Assembly (NCBI GenBank): GCA_016775335.1 | Contig: JAEUGJ010000035.1 | Coordinates: forward strand, 1-64,000 | Direction of reading: 5' to 3' | Length of the DNA: 64,000 nt | Source: Mogibacterium sp. | GTDB taxonomy: Bacteria; Bacillota; Clostridia; Peptostreptococcales; Anaerovoracaceae | Shown here: in pieces, positions 46,329 through 54,824 of the stretch | Numbering within the stretch: position 1 is the stretch's first letter | Layout: every line of letters begins with the position of its first letter | Notes under the pieces: model-generated | Databases searched by the model: none | The model's input: only the letters and a program-made list of their open reading frames with translations | What the model was told of the DNA's origin: nothing | Translations under genes and position numbers: made by a program

Positions 46329-46859
46329 ATGATATTAAAATGCATTTCTTTAATTAATCTGGTGCTGTCTATAATATGTTGCCTGAAAGGAATTCAAGTG
46401 AAAGATATATATGATGCGGAGCATTTTATTATACGATTACCGAAGTCATCATGTTTCGCAGGGGTTGGATGTGCTATAGTGACTACAATATTGCCATTCT
46501 TATTGAATAGTAATCCCCCAATGAAATTTTGTATTATGTTAATTCTGATGCAGGTATTGGCGATATATATGAGCGCGTCGCGAATTCCGGGGATGGAGCA
46601 GCTTGAGGTGGATGGTGATGTGATTCGCAAGACAAAACTCTTTGTTATTCAAAAAGAGTGGCGTTTCCAAGATATTGATCATTTCGAGAGTATACTGACG
46701 GTTGAAGACAAAGTACCCAATAAGGCAATAGCTGCATATCTCAAAGCAGGAAATCGAAAAGCGTTTAAAGTGTATTATGGTGTGAAAGGATATGATTTGT
46801 TTTGTCAGCGAATATCCGAAGAAAACATTCCAATCCTGGAACAAGAGGACGAGGATTAG
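46329..46859 (+). CDS. Candidate immunity protein to the Rhs tip, membrane
   Basis: A 176-residue protein starting 24 nt after the Rhs stop, with GAAGAAGGGAG upstream. Hydrophobic segments are at about 3-20 and 38-82. A soluble C-terminal domain of about 90 residues contains LFVIQKEWRFQDIDHFESI and an acidic end, EENIPILEQEDED. Position immediately downstream of an Rhs toxin tip is the classic place for a cognate immunity gene. The acidic tail would suit a very basic toxin. The family is not recognised, so immunity is inferred from context alone. Confidence 0.55.
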   Translation: MILKCISLINLVLSIICCLKGIQVKDIYDAEHFIIRLPKSSCFAGVGCAIVTTILPFLLNSNPPMKFCIMLILMQVLAIYMSASRIPGMEQLEVDGDVIRKTKLFVIQKEWRFQDIDHFESILTVEDKVPNKAIAAYLKAGNRKAFKVYYGVKGYDLFCQRISEENIPILEQEDED

Positions 46860-46993
46860 GAAAGAAAAGAGGGCAAAAGCCCGGTCACCCAAGAGTTCCG
46901 CTTATCGGAAAAGAGAAGTTGGATGATTATTTTCTGAGAAGAGACATTTAAAGGTAATTCTTAAATCATAATTCAAAGAAAGGAAAAAACATT

Positions 46994-48231
46994 ATGAAAA
47001 AAGGAAATGTACTGGCGGTTCTTTTGGCGACCGTAGGAATCATGGTTTTCGGTACTCTGGCGGTATCGGCGGATACACACGCCGGAATCCAATCCGCATC
47101 CGGAAAGAGCAGTGTGCCAACCGCGATTGCAGAGAATGAGTCCGGCGCAGTCACCTCCGCAAAAGCAAGTGCGGGGAAGTCCCGAAAGGCGAAAGCTTCC
47201 GCAAACACAGTGGCGGATTCCGGTCTGTACCAGGTGAAGATTGCGGGGGATATATGTCCAAGCGCCGGAAGCCGGGCAATGGATTTGATCAATCAGTACC
47301 GTAAAGCGAACGGAAAAAGCAGCATCGAACGGGATAATACTCGTGAGCTTATGGCAATTACCCGTGCGGAGAGATTTCGGTATACTACAATGCCATGCGT
47401 CCTTCCGGAACGGCCGGACCGGATCTTATCATTGGATTCTATGACGAAGATAAGAAGGCGACCATCGACACCTGGTTCAACAAATTGGATCCGGATTTGA
47501 AGAAATTACTTCTGGAGGATCAGTGGAAATCCGGATGGGTTGGCGTTTTCCGCAGCGAAGCCGGATATTGCTATGTTGCCGTGGATTTCTACCCGACGGC
47601 AACGCAGGGAAGCACGTACTCCAAATATTCGGAAGAAGAGTATACGCTGACATTCAATATGATGGACAAATGCCTGAACGTGAAGGGTCTGTTCTGCGAC
47701 AAGAACGTTAACCTCTACAACAAGAACACCTTGACAAAGGGCGCCACCTACTATTACGTAGTGATGAACTACAACCAGGTGGAGGATGTGAGTCTGTTCC
47801 ACTCTCAGACCACCAAATCCTCCAACACCAAGGTGATTTCCGCCACTCAGGATGGCATCCTGAAGGCGAAATACCCGGGAGTCGCGAAAGTAACCGTCAA
47901 GCCGGCAGCCGGTTCCGGACTGTCCATGTCCAAGACGCTGGTGGTTCTGCCGAGCAAGGTGACCGGCGTGAAGCTGACCGCGAAGAAAAAAGCCATGAAG
48001 GTTGCGTGGAAGAAGACGGCGGGAGCATCCGGATACAAGGTGTACCGGGCAACTTCCAAGAAGGGAAAGTACACATGCGTCAAAACCGCATCTTCCAAAA
48101 CAACGTCCTTCACCAACAAGAAGCTGAAGAAGAACAAGAAATACTACTACAAGGTATGTGCTTTCGTGAAGTCCGGCAAGAAGACGTACAACGGAGCATA
48201 TTCCACCGTGGTTATGAAGAAAGCAAAATAG
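46994..48231 (+). pseudogene. Secreted CAP-domain/FN3 protein, frame-shifted
   Basis: A signal peptide (cut near VSA-DTHAG) is followed by an SCP/CAP domain starting AMDLINQYRKANGKSS. At 47371-47374 the frame breaks: RAE continues as RFRYTT to a stop at 47498-47500, while the other frame gives EISVYYNAMRPSGTAGP, the expected CAP continuation. Adding one base (GAGGAG for GAGAG) restores it. The remainder, in the second frame to 48231, completes the CAP region, then an Ig-like segment. An FN3-like domain (KVTGVKLTAKKKAMKVAWKK to the end) is very Lys-rich. A sequencing error or a recent mutation is equally possible. Intact length would be about 412 residues. Confidence 0.7.
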
Positions 48232-48248
48232 CATACGTGAATCCACCG

Positions 48249-48277
48249 GGGGCAGCCGAAAGGCTGCTCCTTAATTT
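48249..48277 (+). terminator. Weak terminator after the CAP gene
   Basis: GGGGCAGCC pairs with GGCTGCTCC around GAAA, followed by TTAATTT. Confidence 0.5.
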
Positions 48278-48369
48278 CATTTGGCTGAAGTTGCTTCATC
48301 GAGTGTCCAGTCGGTAATTAGAGATCTGCAATTGGAATGAATTAAATATGCCTAGAATTTCGGAACGAC

Positions 48370-48609
48370 TTCACGCTAATCTTACAATTTCGGCGGATTA
48401 GCGTGAACAGATTTCTGACTCAGCACGATTTCGCCATTCAAGTTCCGGAGAGCAAAGAGGTTTCTTGAAAAAAGTTCACGCTTTTTGAAGGGGGATCCCC
48501 TTTATAGCGTGAACAAAAGGTCGCACTACCTTGAGGCAAAATTAGAATTCCGCAAATTCGGAGATTTTCGTTCACGCTAAATTCTCTTTTTATGCCAAAA
48601 AGCGTGAAC
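48370..48609. repeat. Array of three palindromes with GTTCACGCT arms
   Basis: Hairpins at 48370-48407 (arms TTCACGCTAATC/GATTAGCGTGAA), 48474-48514 and 48570-48609 (arms GTTCACGCT/AGCGTGAAC). Spacing is 104 and 96 nt. Loops differ: 14, 23 and 22 nt. The middle one contains an inner AAGGGG-GAT-CCCCTT stem. Arms resemble those of the 8.6-kb array (GTTCGCGCT), and the spacing is alike. The surrounding gap 48232-48804 holds no gene I can support. Confidence 0.8.
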
Positions 48610-48804
48610 TGCTCTCGAAATTCCAGGCACATGGGAATGCACGCGCAGAAAGCGGATAATGTAATTAGACCCACACCGTTTTTAGCTCTGAGGTTTAATG
48701 AGGGCGATGCAGGGAACCTTTTTTTTCTTTACATCGGGGCGAAATAATGGGAAAATAGTCAGCGGATGGTATTCTTTGTTGAAACTATACCGAAAGGAGA
48801 AAAA

Positions 48805-49086
48805 ATGAATCACAAGATGACTAAAAGTGAAAAGGAGAAACAGATCCGGCGGGAGGCGAAAGCAACCATTATCCTCTTTCTGATCTGTTTTGTGTGGAAT
48901 GTGGGATGCGCCTACGGCCTGTCCGGCTGCAGCGTCCGGGTACTGGGACTGCCACTGTGGTGGATGCTCAGCACGCTCGGCGTATTTGTGATCGCGGTGA
49001 TAGGCGTGATTTTCTTGGTGCGTAAAGTCTTTGTGGACTTTGACCTGGATGAAGAATCGGAGGGAGGTGCCCATCATGCAGAGTAA
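48805..49086 (+). CDS. YhdT-like small membrane protein
   Basis: A 93-residue protein with a charged N terminus (KMTKSEKEKQIRREAK) and two helices at about 22-40 and 52-73. A short acidic tail ends it. ATG 48805 follows AAAGGAGA. It matches the small DUF997/YhdT proteins encoded just upstream of panF in many bacteria and overlaps panF by 11 bases. It is probably an accessory subunit of the transporter; no direct function is known. Confidence 0.82.
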   Translation: MNHKMTKSEKEKQIRREAKATIILFLICFVWNVGCAYGLSGCSVRVLGLPLWWMLSTLGVFVIAVIGVIFLVRKVFVDFDLDEESEGGAHHAE

Positions 49087-50623
49087 GCATTTGATCGTGC
49101 TGGCGATTCTGAGCGCCTACCTTTTGATTAACCTGGGAATCGGAATATACATCAACCGAAAGACGGCGGGGGAAGAGAACTTCCTCAGCTCCTATTTCGT
49201 AGGCTCCCGGGGCATGGGCGGTCTGGTTCTGGCCATGACTTTAGTGGCTACCTACACCAGCGCCAGTTCCTTCCTGGGGGGACCGGGGCTGGCGTCCACC
49301 TTCGGCCTGTCCCAGTCCTGGATTGCCGGGGTGCAGATTGGCGCCACGTTCCTGACGCTGGGCGTGCTGGGAAAGAAATTTGCGCTGATTTCCAGACGGA
49401 TTCAGGGGGTAACCATTTCCGATTACCTGCGGGCCCGGTATCAATCCGGGGCGGTGGTGGTCCTTTGCGGTCTGGCACTGGTGGTGTTCTTCATCACCCA
49501 GATGATCGGGCAGTTTATCGGCGGAGCCACCCTGATTCAGACGGTGACGGGCGTTCCATACTGGGTCGGACTCCTTCTGTTCGGCGCGGTAGTGGTTTTG
49601 TATACTGCTTTTGGGGGATTCCGGGCGGTGGTGCTGACGGATACCCTGCAGGGAATCGTGATGACATGCGGAACGTTTTTGATGCTGTTCTTTATTATTC
49701 GCCAATGCGGCGGCATGGAGGACATCGTGAATCAGCTGAACGTGTCCAATCCGGGCTGGGACCTGATGGGGAAGGGGGCCTACGGAAAGGACATTGCGGT
49801 CCTTCAGCCGGGGTATATGGTTTCCTACTGGGTGCTGGTGGGCATTGCGGTGCTGGGGCTTCCGCAGACGGCGGTGCGCTGCATGGGGTTCAAGGATACC
49901 CGTTCTATGCACCGGGCGATGATCTACGGAACGGTGGTGATTGGCATCCTGATAATCGGCATGCATTTGGCGGGAACGCTGGCGTATCCCCTGGTGGAGA
50001 ACGCGAATCTGGCCAGCACGGATCAGGTGATTCCGTACGTGGTGATGAAATACATGCCGGGATGGGCCGCGGGATTTTTCCTGGCAGCACCCTTGGCGGC
50101 GGTGATGTCCACGGTGGACTCCCTGCTGATTCTGTCCTCGGCCACGATTCTGAAGGACTTGTATTTGAATTATATCGTGAAGCGGAAGGTGTGTCCGGAG
50201 GCAGAGGATGTTCGAGACGTTTCCTCGGATCTGATGAAGGCGCATCCGGCAGCGGCGGCCAACGTGCCGAAAATCAGCTTCGGCATTACGGCGGTAATCG
50301 GAATCCTTACCTGCTTGATTGCACTGAATCCGCCGGACGTAATTGCTTGGATCAACCTCTTCGCCTTCGGCGGGCTGGAGGCCACGTTCTTCTGGCCGAT
50401 TATCGGCGGCTTGTACTGGCGGAAAGGAAACAGTAAAGCCTGCCTCGCGTCCACTACCGTTGGGTTGATTACGTTTGTCTTTTTCAACCGGGTAAAAATA
50501 CTGCCGCTGGGTATCCACGAAATCGTGGCGGCTCTGGTGCTGGGCGGAATCGTGTATTTCGCGGTGGGCAGTGCGACTGCGCAGGAAGTGTCGGACGAGG
50601 AGATGCTGGAGAAGTGTTTTTGA
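49076..50623 (+). CDS. panF: Sodium/pantothenate symporter
   Basis: A 515-residue transporter of the sodium:solute symporter family. ATG 49076 follows GGGAGG and gives the expected N terminus SKHLIVLAILSAYLLINLGI; the longer frame from 49031 would lie within yhdT. Thirteen helices can be traced. Motifs include SSYFVGSRGMGGLVLAMTLVATYTSASSFLGGPG and the sodium-site region PLAAVMSTVDSLLILSS. Pairing with yhdT supports pantothenate specificity over other SSS substrates. Confidence 0.9.
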   Translation: MQSKHLIVLAILSAYLLINLGIGIYINRKTAGEENFLSSYFVGSRGMGGLVLAMTLVATYTSASSFLGGPGLASTFGLSQSWIAGVQIGATFLTLGVLGKKFALISRRIQGVTISDYLRARYQSGAVVVLCGLALVVFFITQMIGQFIGGATLIQTVTGVPYWVGLLLFGAVVVLYTAFGGFRAVVLTDTLQGIVMTCGTFLMLFFIIRQCGGMEDIVNQLNVSNPGWDLMGKGAYGKDIAVLQPGYMVSYWVLVGIAVLGLPQTAVRCMGFKDTRSMHRAMIYGTVVIGILIIGMHLAGTLAYPLVENANLASTDQVIPYVVMKYMPGWAAGFFLAAPLAAVMSTVDSLLILSSATILKDLYLNYIVKRKVCPEAEDVRDVSSDLMKAHPAAAANVPKISFGITAVIGILTCLIALNPPDVIAWINLFAFGGLEATFFWPIIGGLYWRKGNSKACLASTTVGLITFVFFNRVKILPLGIHEIVAALVLGGIVYFAVGSATAQEVSDEEMLEKCF

Positions 50624-50645
50624 GAATTAGAATAGGATTATATCG

Positions 50646-51407
50646 ATGAGTTTAACACTGTTTATTCCATCCAAAGAATATGCGGCGGCGGGAGAGCGCT
50701 GGGCCGAAATGCTGCGGCTCCCGGTGGTTACGGATGCCGCTGAGATCCCGCCGGACCGGCTCCACCTGCAGGCGGACGATGGGGGTCTGTCCCTGGTGCA
50801 GGGAAAGCTGTCGGTGCGGGGGGATTTCACCCACATGATTCCGCGGCTTCGCCCTTCCAACCTGAACCGGGAGTTTCTGGTAAAAGCAGGCCGAATGAAG
50901 GGCATAGAGTGTCCGGTAGCCATCGACGCCACCGCCGGGCTGGGGGAGGACTCCCTGCTCCTGGCGGCGGCCGGATTCCGAGTACACCTCTTTGAGTATA
51001 ACCCGGTAATCGCTGCTTTACTGCTGGATGCCATGGAGCGGGCCCGGGAAGTGCCGGAGCTTCGGGAGCCGGTTTCCCGCATGGAGCTTCACGTGGGGGA
51101 CAGCATCGAGGCAATGAATCGGGCGGAGGATTCCATCGGGGGTATTCCGGACCTGGTGCTGCTGGATCCCATGTTCCCGGAACGGCAGAAGAGCGCCCTG
51201 GTGAAGAAGAAATTCCAGCTGATTCACCGGCTGGAGTCCCCTTGCATGGAGGAGGAGACCTTGCTGAACGTCGCAATTGCGGCCGGCCCGAGGAAAATCC
51301 TCATCAAGCGGCCGTTGAAGGGACCGTGGCTAGCGGGGCGCAAACCGGGGTACTCCATCTCCGGAAAAGCCGTGCGGTACGACTGCATTCTTTTACCTCG
51401 AGATTAG
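50646..51407 (+). CDS. rsmJ: RsmJ-like 16S rRNA m2G1516 methyltransferase
   Basis: A 253-residue SAM-dependent methyltransferase. Motif I is AIDATAGLGEDSLLLAAAGF, motif II has FEYNPVIAALLLDAM, and the catalytic motif is LLDPMFPERQKSALVKKK, the RsmJ/YhiQ signature. A C-terminal LIKRPLKGPWLAG segment completes the fold. RsmJ was defined in Gammaproteobacteria; similar proteins occur in Clostridia, so the exact target base is inferred. It follows panF after 22 nt. Confidence 0.8.
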   Translation: MSLTLFIPSKEYAAAGERWAEMLRLPVVTDAAEIPPDRLHLQADDGGLSLVQGKLSVRGDFTHMIPRLRPSNLNREFLVKAGRMKGIECPVAIDATAGLGEDSLLLAAAGFRVHLFEYNPVIAALLLDAMERAREVPELREPVSRMELHVGDSIEAMNRAEDSIGGIPDLVLLDPMFPERQKSALVKKKFQLIHRLESPCMEEETLLNVAIAAGPRKILIKRPLKGPWLAGRKPGYSISGKAVRYDCILLPRD

Positions 51408-51458
51408 TCAGAATCGGAAAAATCAATAATTGTTATTTAGAAAATTATAGTAATCGAC

Positions 51459-51486
51459 TTGTTTATTTGTATAAAAAATGTATAAT
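51459..51486 (+). promoter_or_regulatory. pepD promoter
   Basis: TTGTTT (51459-51464), 16-base spacer, TATAAT (51481-51486), 44 bases before the pepD start in an AT-rich gap. Confidence 0.6.
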
Positions 51487-51530
51487 ATTGTTGATGATTT
51501 ATTCCAAATGGAACAAGGAGGATTATGGTA

Positions 51531-52979
51531 ATGAGTGATGTAAGTATGCTGGAGCCAAAAGTTGTATTCCAGTACTTTGATGAGATTAGCGCGGTTCCGC
51601 GTGCGTCCAAGTTCAACGCAAAGATCAGCGAATATCTGGTGAATTTTGCGAAGAAAAACAATCTGGAATACTACCAGGATGAGCTGGGCAACGTGATTAT
51701 TTATAAAGGCGCGACTCCGGGATATGAGACCGCTGAACCGGTGATGCTGCAGGGCCACATGGATATGGTTGCCGCTGTTGCAGAAGGTTACGAACACGAT
51801 TTCGAAACCCAGCCGCTGGAAATCTACGTAGACGGAGATTATGTGACCGCAGCAGGAACGACCCTGGGTGCGGATAACGGTATCGCAATCGCAATGGCAC
51901 TGGCTGTACTGACTTCGGATCAGGTGAGCCACCCGGCATTGGAAGTATTGATTACCGTGGATGAAGAAATCGGTATGCTGGGCGCAGAAGACCTGGATCC
52001 TTCTAAGATTTCCGCTCGCAGAATTATCAACATCGATTCCGAGTCCGAAGGCGTTATCACCGTAGGCTGTGCCGGTGCGGTAGATTGCATTACAACATTT
52101 GAGACTCCGAGAGTAACAAAGTACGGCGTTTGTTACAAGTACGCACTGGACGGACTGCAGGGCGGTCACTCCGGAATGGATATCGATAAAGAGAGAGGCA
52201 ATGCCATCGATCTGACCGGCCGTGTATTTCTGGACTGCCTGAAAGAAGCAAGAATGAATATCGTCCGCCTCACCGGCGGTGCGGTTACCAACGCAATTTG
52301 CAATAAGGTATCCGGTGAAGTTCTGGTGCATCCGGATGACTGCATCGCATTCGAGAAGGCAATGCGCGAAGTTGCGGCAGAGCTGAAGTCGGAATACGAA
52401 ATCGCGGATCCGGGCCTGAAAATCACCATGGAGAGAGTCGGCGAGATGGAAACTGAAGTCGTTTCGGATGAATGTCAGATGAACCTGATGAAGTATCTCT
52501 TCGTGATTCCGACCGGCGTTCACCACATGAGCGTAGCGCTTCCAGGCATCGTAGAGACCTCCATGTCCATCGGATTTATCCGTCTGGAAGGCGACACCAT
52601 GAAGACCGGTGCGATGATCCGTTCTTCCGTGGACAGCCGCAAGAAAAACCTGTGCCAGCGCGTAGAGATGGTTTCCGAAGCATACGGCGGCAAGTGCGAA
52701 TTCTCCGGCGATTACGGTGCATGGGAGTTCAACAACCACTCCACACTGCTGGACATCTGCGTGGACACCTTCGACCTGCACTTCGGCAGAAAGCCGGAAG
52801 TGGGTGCGGTTCATGCCGGACTGGAATGCGGAAAGTGGGCTGAGAAGTGGGGTGCCATCGATGCGGTATCCATCGGACCGGAGATGAGGGAAGTTCACTC
52901 CCCGAACGAGAAGCTGTCCATCCCGTCCACCGCAAGAACATGGGAATACCTGAAGGCAATCCTGGCTGCTTGCAAATAG
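51531..52979 (+). CDS. pepD: Aminoacyl-histidine dipeptidase (PepD, M20)
   Basis: A 482-residue zinc dipeptidase cleaving Xaa-His and other dipeptides. ATG 51531 is nine bases after AAGGAGG; ATG 51525 is only three bases away from it. The metal ligands lie in MLQGHMDMV, TTLGADNGIAIA (bridging Asp), TVDEEIGMLGAEDL (catalytic Glu) and NIDSESEGVITVGCAG, with the C-terminal HAGLECG His. The dimerisation domain is between about 195 and 400. It is flanked by its own promoter and a terminator. Confidence 0.94.
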   Translation: MSDVSMLEPKVVFQYFDEISAVPRASKFNAKISEYLVNFAKKNNLEYYQDELGNVIIYKGATPGYETAEPVMLQGHMDMVAAVAEGYEHDFETQPLEIYVDGDYVTAAGTTLGADNGIAIAMALAVLTSDQVSHPALEVLITVDEEIGMLGAEDLDPSKISARRIINIDSESEGVITVGCAGAVDCITTFETPRVTKYGVCYKYALDGLQGGHSGMDIDKERGNAIDLTGRVFLDCLKEARMNIVRLTGGAVTNAICNKVSGEVLVHPDDCIAFEKAMREVAAELKSEYEIADPGLKITMERVGEMETEVVSDECQMNLMKYLFVIPTGVHHMSVALPGIVETSMSIGFIRLEGDTMKTGAMIRSSVDSRKKNLCQRVEMVSEAYGGKCEFSGDYGAWEFNNHSTLLDICVDTFDLHFGRKPEVGAVHAGLECGKWAEKWGAIDAVSIGPEMREVHSPNEKLSIPSTARTWEYLKAILAACK

Positions 52980-53010
52980 GATTCCGACAATACGAATCGG
53001 GTAAAATAAT

Positions 53011-53043
53011 CGAGAGTGCATCTTCGTGATGCACTCTCGTTTC
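53011..53043 (+). terminator. Terminator after pepD
   Basis: CGAGAGTGCATC (53011-53022) pairs with GATGCACTCTCG (53028-53039) around TTCGT, followed by TTTCAT. Confidence 0.8.
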
Positions 53044-53197
53044 ATGTCCTTTACAAGAGAAATGTAGGGTGAATACATGTCCATGCAAACCGTTTGAACC
53101 GCCCGACGCTAATAATTTTAAATGTGTTTAATTTGTTACCGCAAATTTTCAAAAAATGTAAATATTAAGAAATCTTAATAATTCAGTGTGTAAAATC

Positions 53198-53393
53198 TTA
53201 ACATTTTTGTAATACTTTTCTGTATAATGATTATAGTAGAAACGAAGGTTCCTTCGGCCGGATGTACAGTGTGGGCGGCAAGAAGATTCGACCGCATTCA
53301 TCTTCGAGGGTCCTATGTGAGTCCAGGATTTTGTCCGCACCCCCATTTTCAATTATATAAACACGAAAGGAGGATGTGATATTTTTTATCACA
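53198..53393 (+). promoter_or_regulatory. Promoter and long structured leader of the AT-rich two-gene block
   Basis: TTAACA (53198-53203) and TATAAT (53223-53228) with a long 19-base spacer may be the promoter. The leader of about 160 nt is GC-rich in an AT-rich setting. It has hairpins CGAAGG/CCTTCG (53243-53256) and GAAGAT/ATCTTC (53282-53305). AAAGGAGG is at 53366-53373, followed by a TGTGATA/TATCACA hairpin (53375-53393) just before the first ATG. I do not recognise a known riboswitch. The rest of the gap (53044-53197) is AT-rich and featureless. Confidence 0.45.
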
Positions 53394-53394
53394 A

Positions 53395-53943
53395 ATGATT
53401 ATGAAAAGGATATTTTCGGTAACATTATTCATTATTATTCTTTGTTTGAATTGTTTCGCATCTTATGCAAGCAATGAGAATTGTTTTGAAAAAGAGTCAC
53501 TCGATTCTAGTATAAATCAGGAAATTGTTTCAAATGAAAATGAAAAGGATATTAAAAAAAGTCAATATCATGGATACTATTATAGGAAGAAAGTTACTAG
53601 TAGAACAACAAAATGGACATCGTACAAAAGAGTATCTAACAATGTAAAGGTTCCTCCTAAAGGAGCAACGATTACACAATCTAAGCAATTAACATTTGGA
53701 GTGACAGTTTCTGGCAGTATTTATGGCTTAGGTCTTTCTACATCAGCATCAGTTTCGACAGAGAATTCGTATTCTTTGAATGGAACACCTAGAAAGACTC
53801 AGTACTTAGGATTTAGAGTTAAATACAAAGTAGAAAAGGGCGTTAGATATGTATACAATCAAAATACAAATAAAGTAGTAGATAAAAATAACTATACTTA
53901 TAAAAAACCTATGTATGGTGAATACGCTTTAATTACAGTCTAA
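53395..53943 (+). CDS. Exported protein of unknown function
   Basis: A 182-residue protein with a signal peptide (MKRIFSVTLFIIILCLNCFA, cut near SYASNE). A 45-residue polar linker rich in Glu, Asn and Ser follows, then a beta-rich domain from about residue 60. That domain contains YYRKKVTSRTTKWTSYKRVS and a Gly/Ser-rich TFGVTVSGSIYGLGLSTSAS. ATG 53395 and ATG 53401 are both possible; the ribosome binding site is 21 bases upstream across a hairpin. AT-rich codon use differs sharply from the neighbours. No known family is recognised; the Gly/Ser segment flanked by beta-like strands recalls small secreted immunity or bacteriocin-associated proteins, but that is speculation. Confidence 0.7.
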   Translation: MIMKRIFSVTLFIIILCLNCFASYASNENCFEKESLDSSINQEIVSNENEKDIKKSQYHGYYYRKKVTSRTTKWTSYKRVSNNVKVPPKGATITQSKQLTFGVTVSGSIYGLGLSTSASVSTENSYSLNGTPRKTQYLGFRVKYKVEKGVRYVYNQNTNKVVDKNNYTYKKPMYGEYALITV

Positions 53944-53983
53944 TAATAGTCAAAGGTGCCGAGTATGTAAGGAGGTCATACAA

Positions 53984-54472
53984 ATGAAAATCAAGAGATT
54001 AATTTGCATTACAATAATACTCATTGCAATGGTGCTTGTGTTATTAGGTTTGTTGGCTAAATCCTTCTATTACACAGAAAATGGATTTAAATTTAAGGGA
54101 ACATATATCTGTTCTGATGATGGAAATAATGTTGGTTTTGATAATGTGGTATATCCAGATTACATTACTACAATAGAAGAGAATAAAGTATATATTATCT
54201 ATCAGAGTAGGTATTATGTTATAGCTAAGCTTGTAAAGACAGATGATCCCAACATTTACTCACTAGATGTAATAAAGTTTAATGAATATAACGATGCCTT
54301 GCTTAAAAAAGGCCTTACAGATAAGCTCGACAGGAACTCTTTTGACGGACAGTACATTATTGTATCAAAAGAAGCTGTAACGCTTACAACTAATGCTAAA
54401 AAGGTTATTCGGTTTATATTGAATAGTAAAGATTCAGTAATAGCAAAAGAAGGAAGTGTAATAGTATTGTAG
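53984..54472 (+). CDS. Membrane-anchored protein of unknown function
   Basis: A 162-residue protein with one N-terminal helix (about 5-27, LICITIILIAMVLVLLGLLA), then an extracytoplasmic domain of about 130 residues. That domain has FKFKGTYICSDDGN and a pattern of alternating strands. AAGGAGG lies seven bases before the ATG. It follows the exported protein by 40 nt and shares its AT-rich codon use, so the two probably form one acquired operon. No family is recognised. Confidence 0.75.
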   Translation: MKIKRLICITIILIAMVLVLLGLLAKSFYYTENGFKFKGTYICSDDGNNVGFDNVVYPDYITTIEENKVYIIYQSRYYVIAKLVKTDDPNIYSLDVIKFNEYNDALLKKGLTDKLDRNSFDGQYIIVSKEAVTLTTNAKKVIRFILNSKDSVIAKEGSVIVL

Positions 54473-54824
54473 TTTGTTTATTAAGTGTGTTAAGAAGGCT
54501 GTATTTGTCAACCGAAAAATTCGGTCAATCGCTCATTGAAAACTAGGTCGCTATAGACCACGTTTGGCACCTGCAGCATTACTACCACAGGTGCAGTTAC
54601 TATTTTACTACTGTTCAAATCTAAGGTTTGAAGTAATAATGGTTGATTTCTGGGATGCCCTTAAGGAAAGAACTGTAAATAGCTTCCCAATCAAAAGATA
54701 TGTAACCAAGCGAGCATGCCCCAAAATGTCTGTAAATAAGAATCCTATGGTAGCTAACTAATATAACTGCGGTAAGGCTTGTTCTCTGTGGTATAGAGTA
54801 CTGTATTTTAGAATTTTTATATGT
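54473..54824. other. Gene-free AT-rich gap
   Basis: A 352-nt stretch with no convincing gene. A 65-codon open frame (54564-54761) lacks a ribosome binding site and has no recognisable product. CACCTGCAG and CTACCACAGGTG near 54568-54595 form a small imperfect inverted repeat. It may be the remnant end of the acquired block. Confidence 0.5.

Noticed and set aside
49031..49075. Longer N terminus for panF
   Set aside because: The added residues lie in yhdT coding sequence, and GGGAGG clearly marks ATG 49076.
54564..54761. 65-codon frame in the gap before lysR
   Set aside because: No ribosome binding site, no recognisable product, and low-complexity surroundings.
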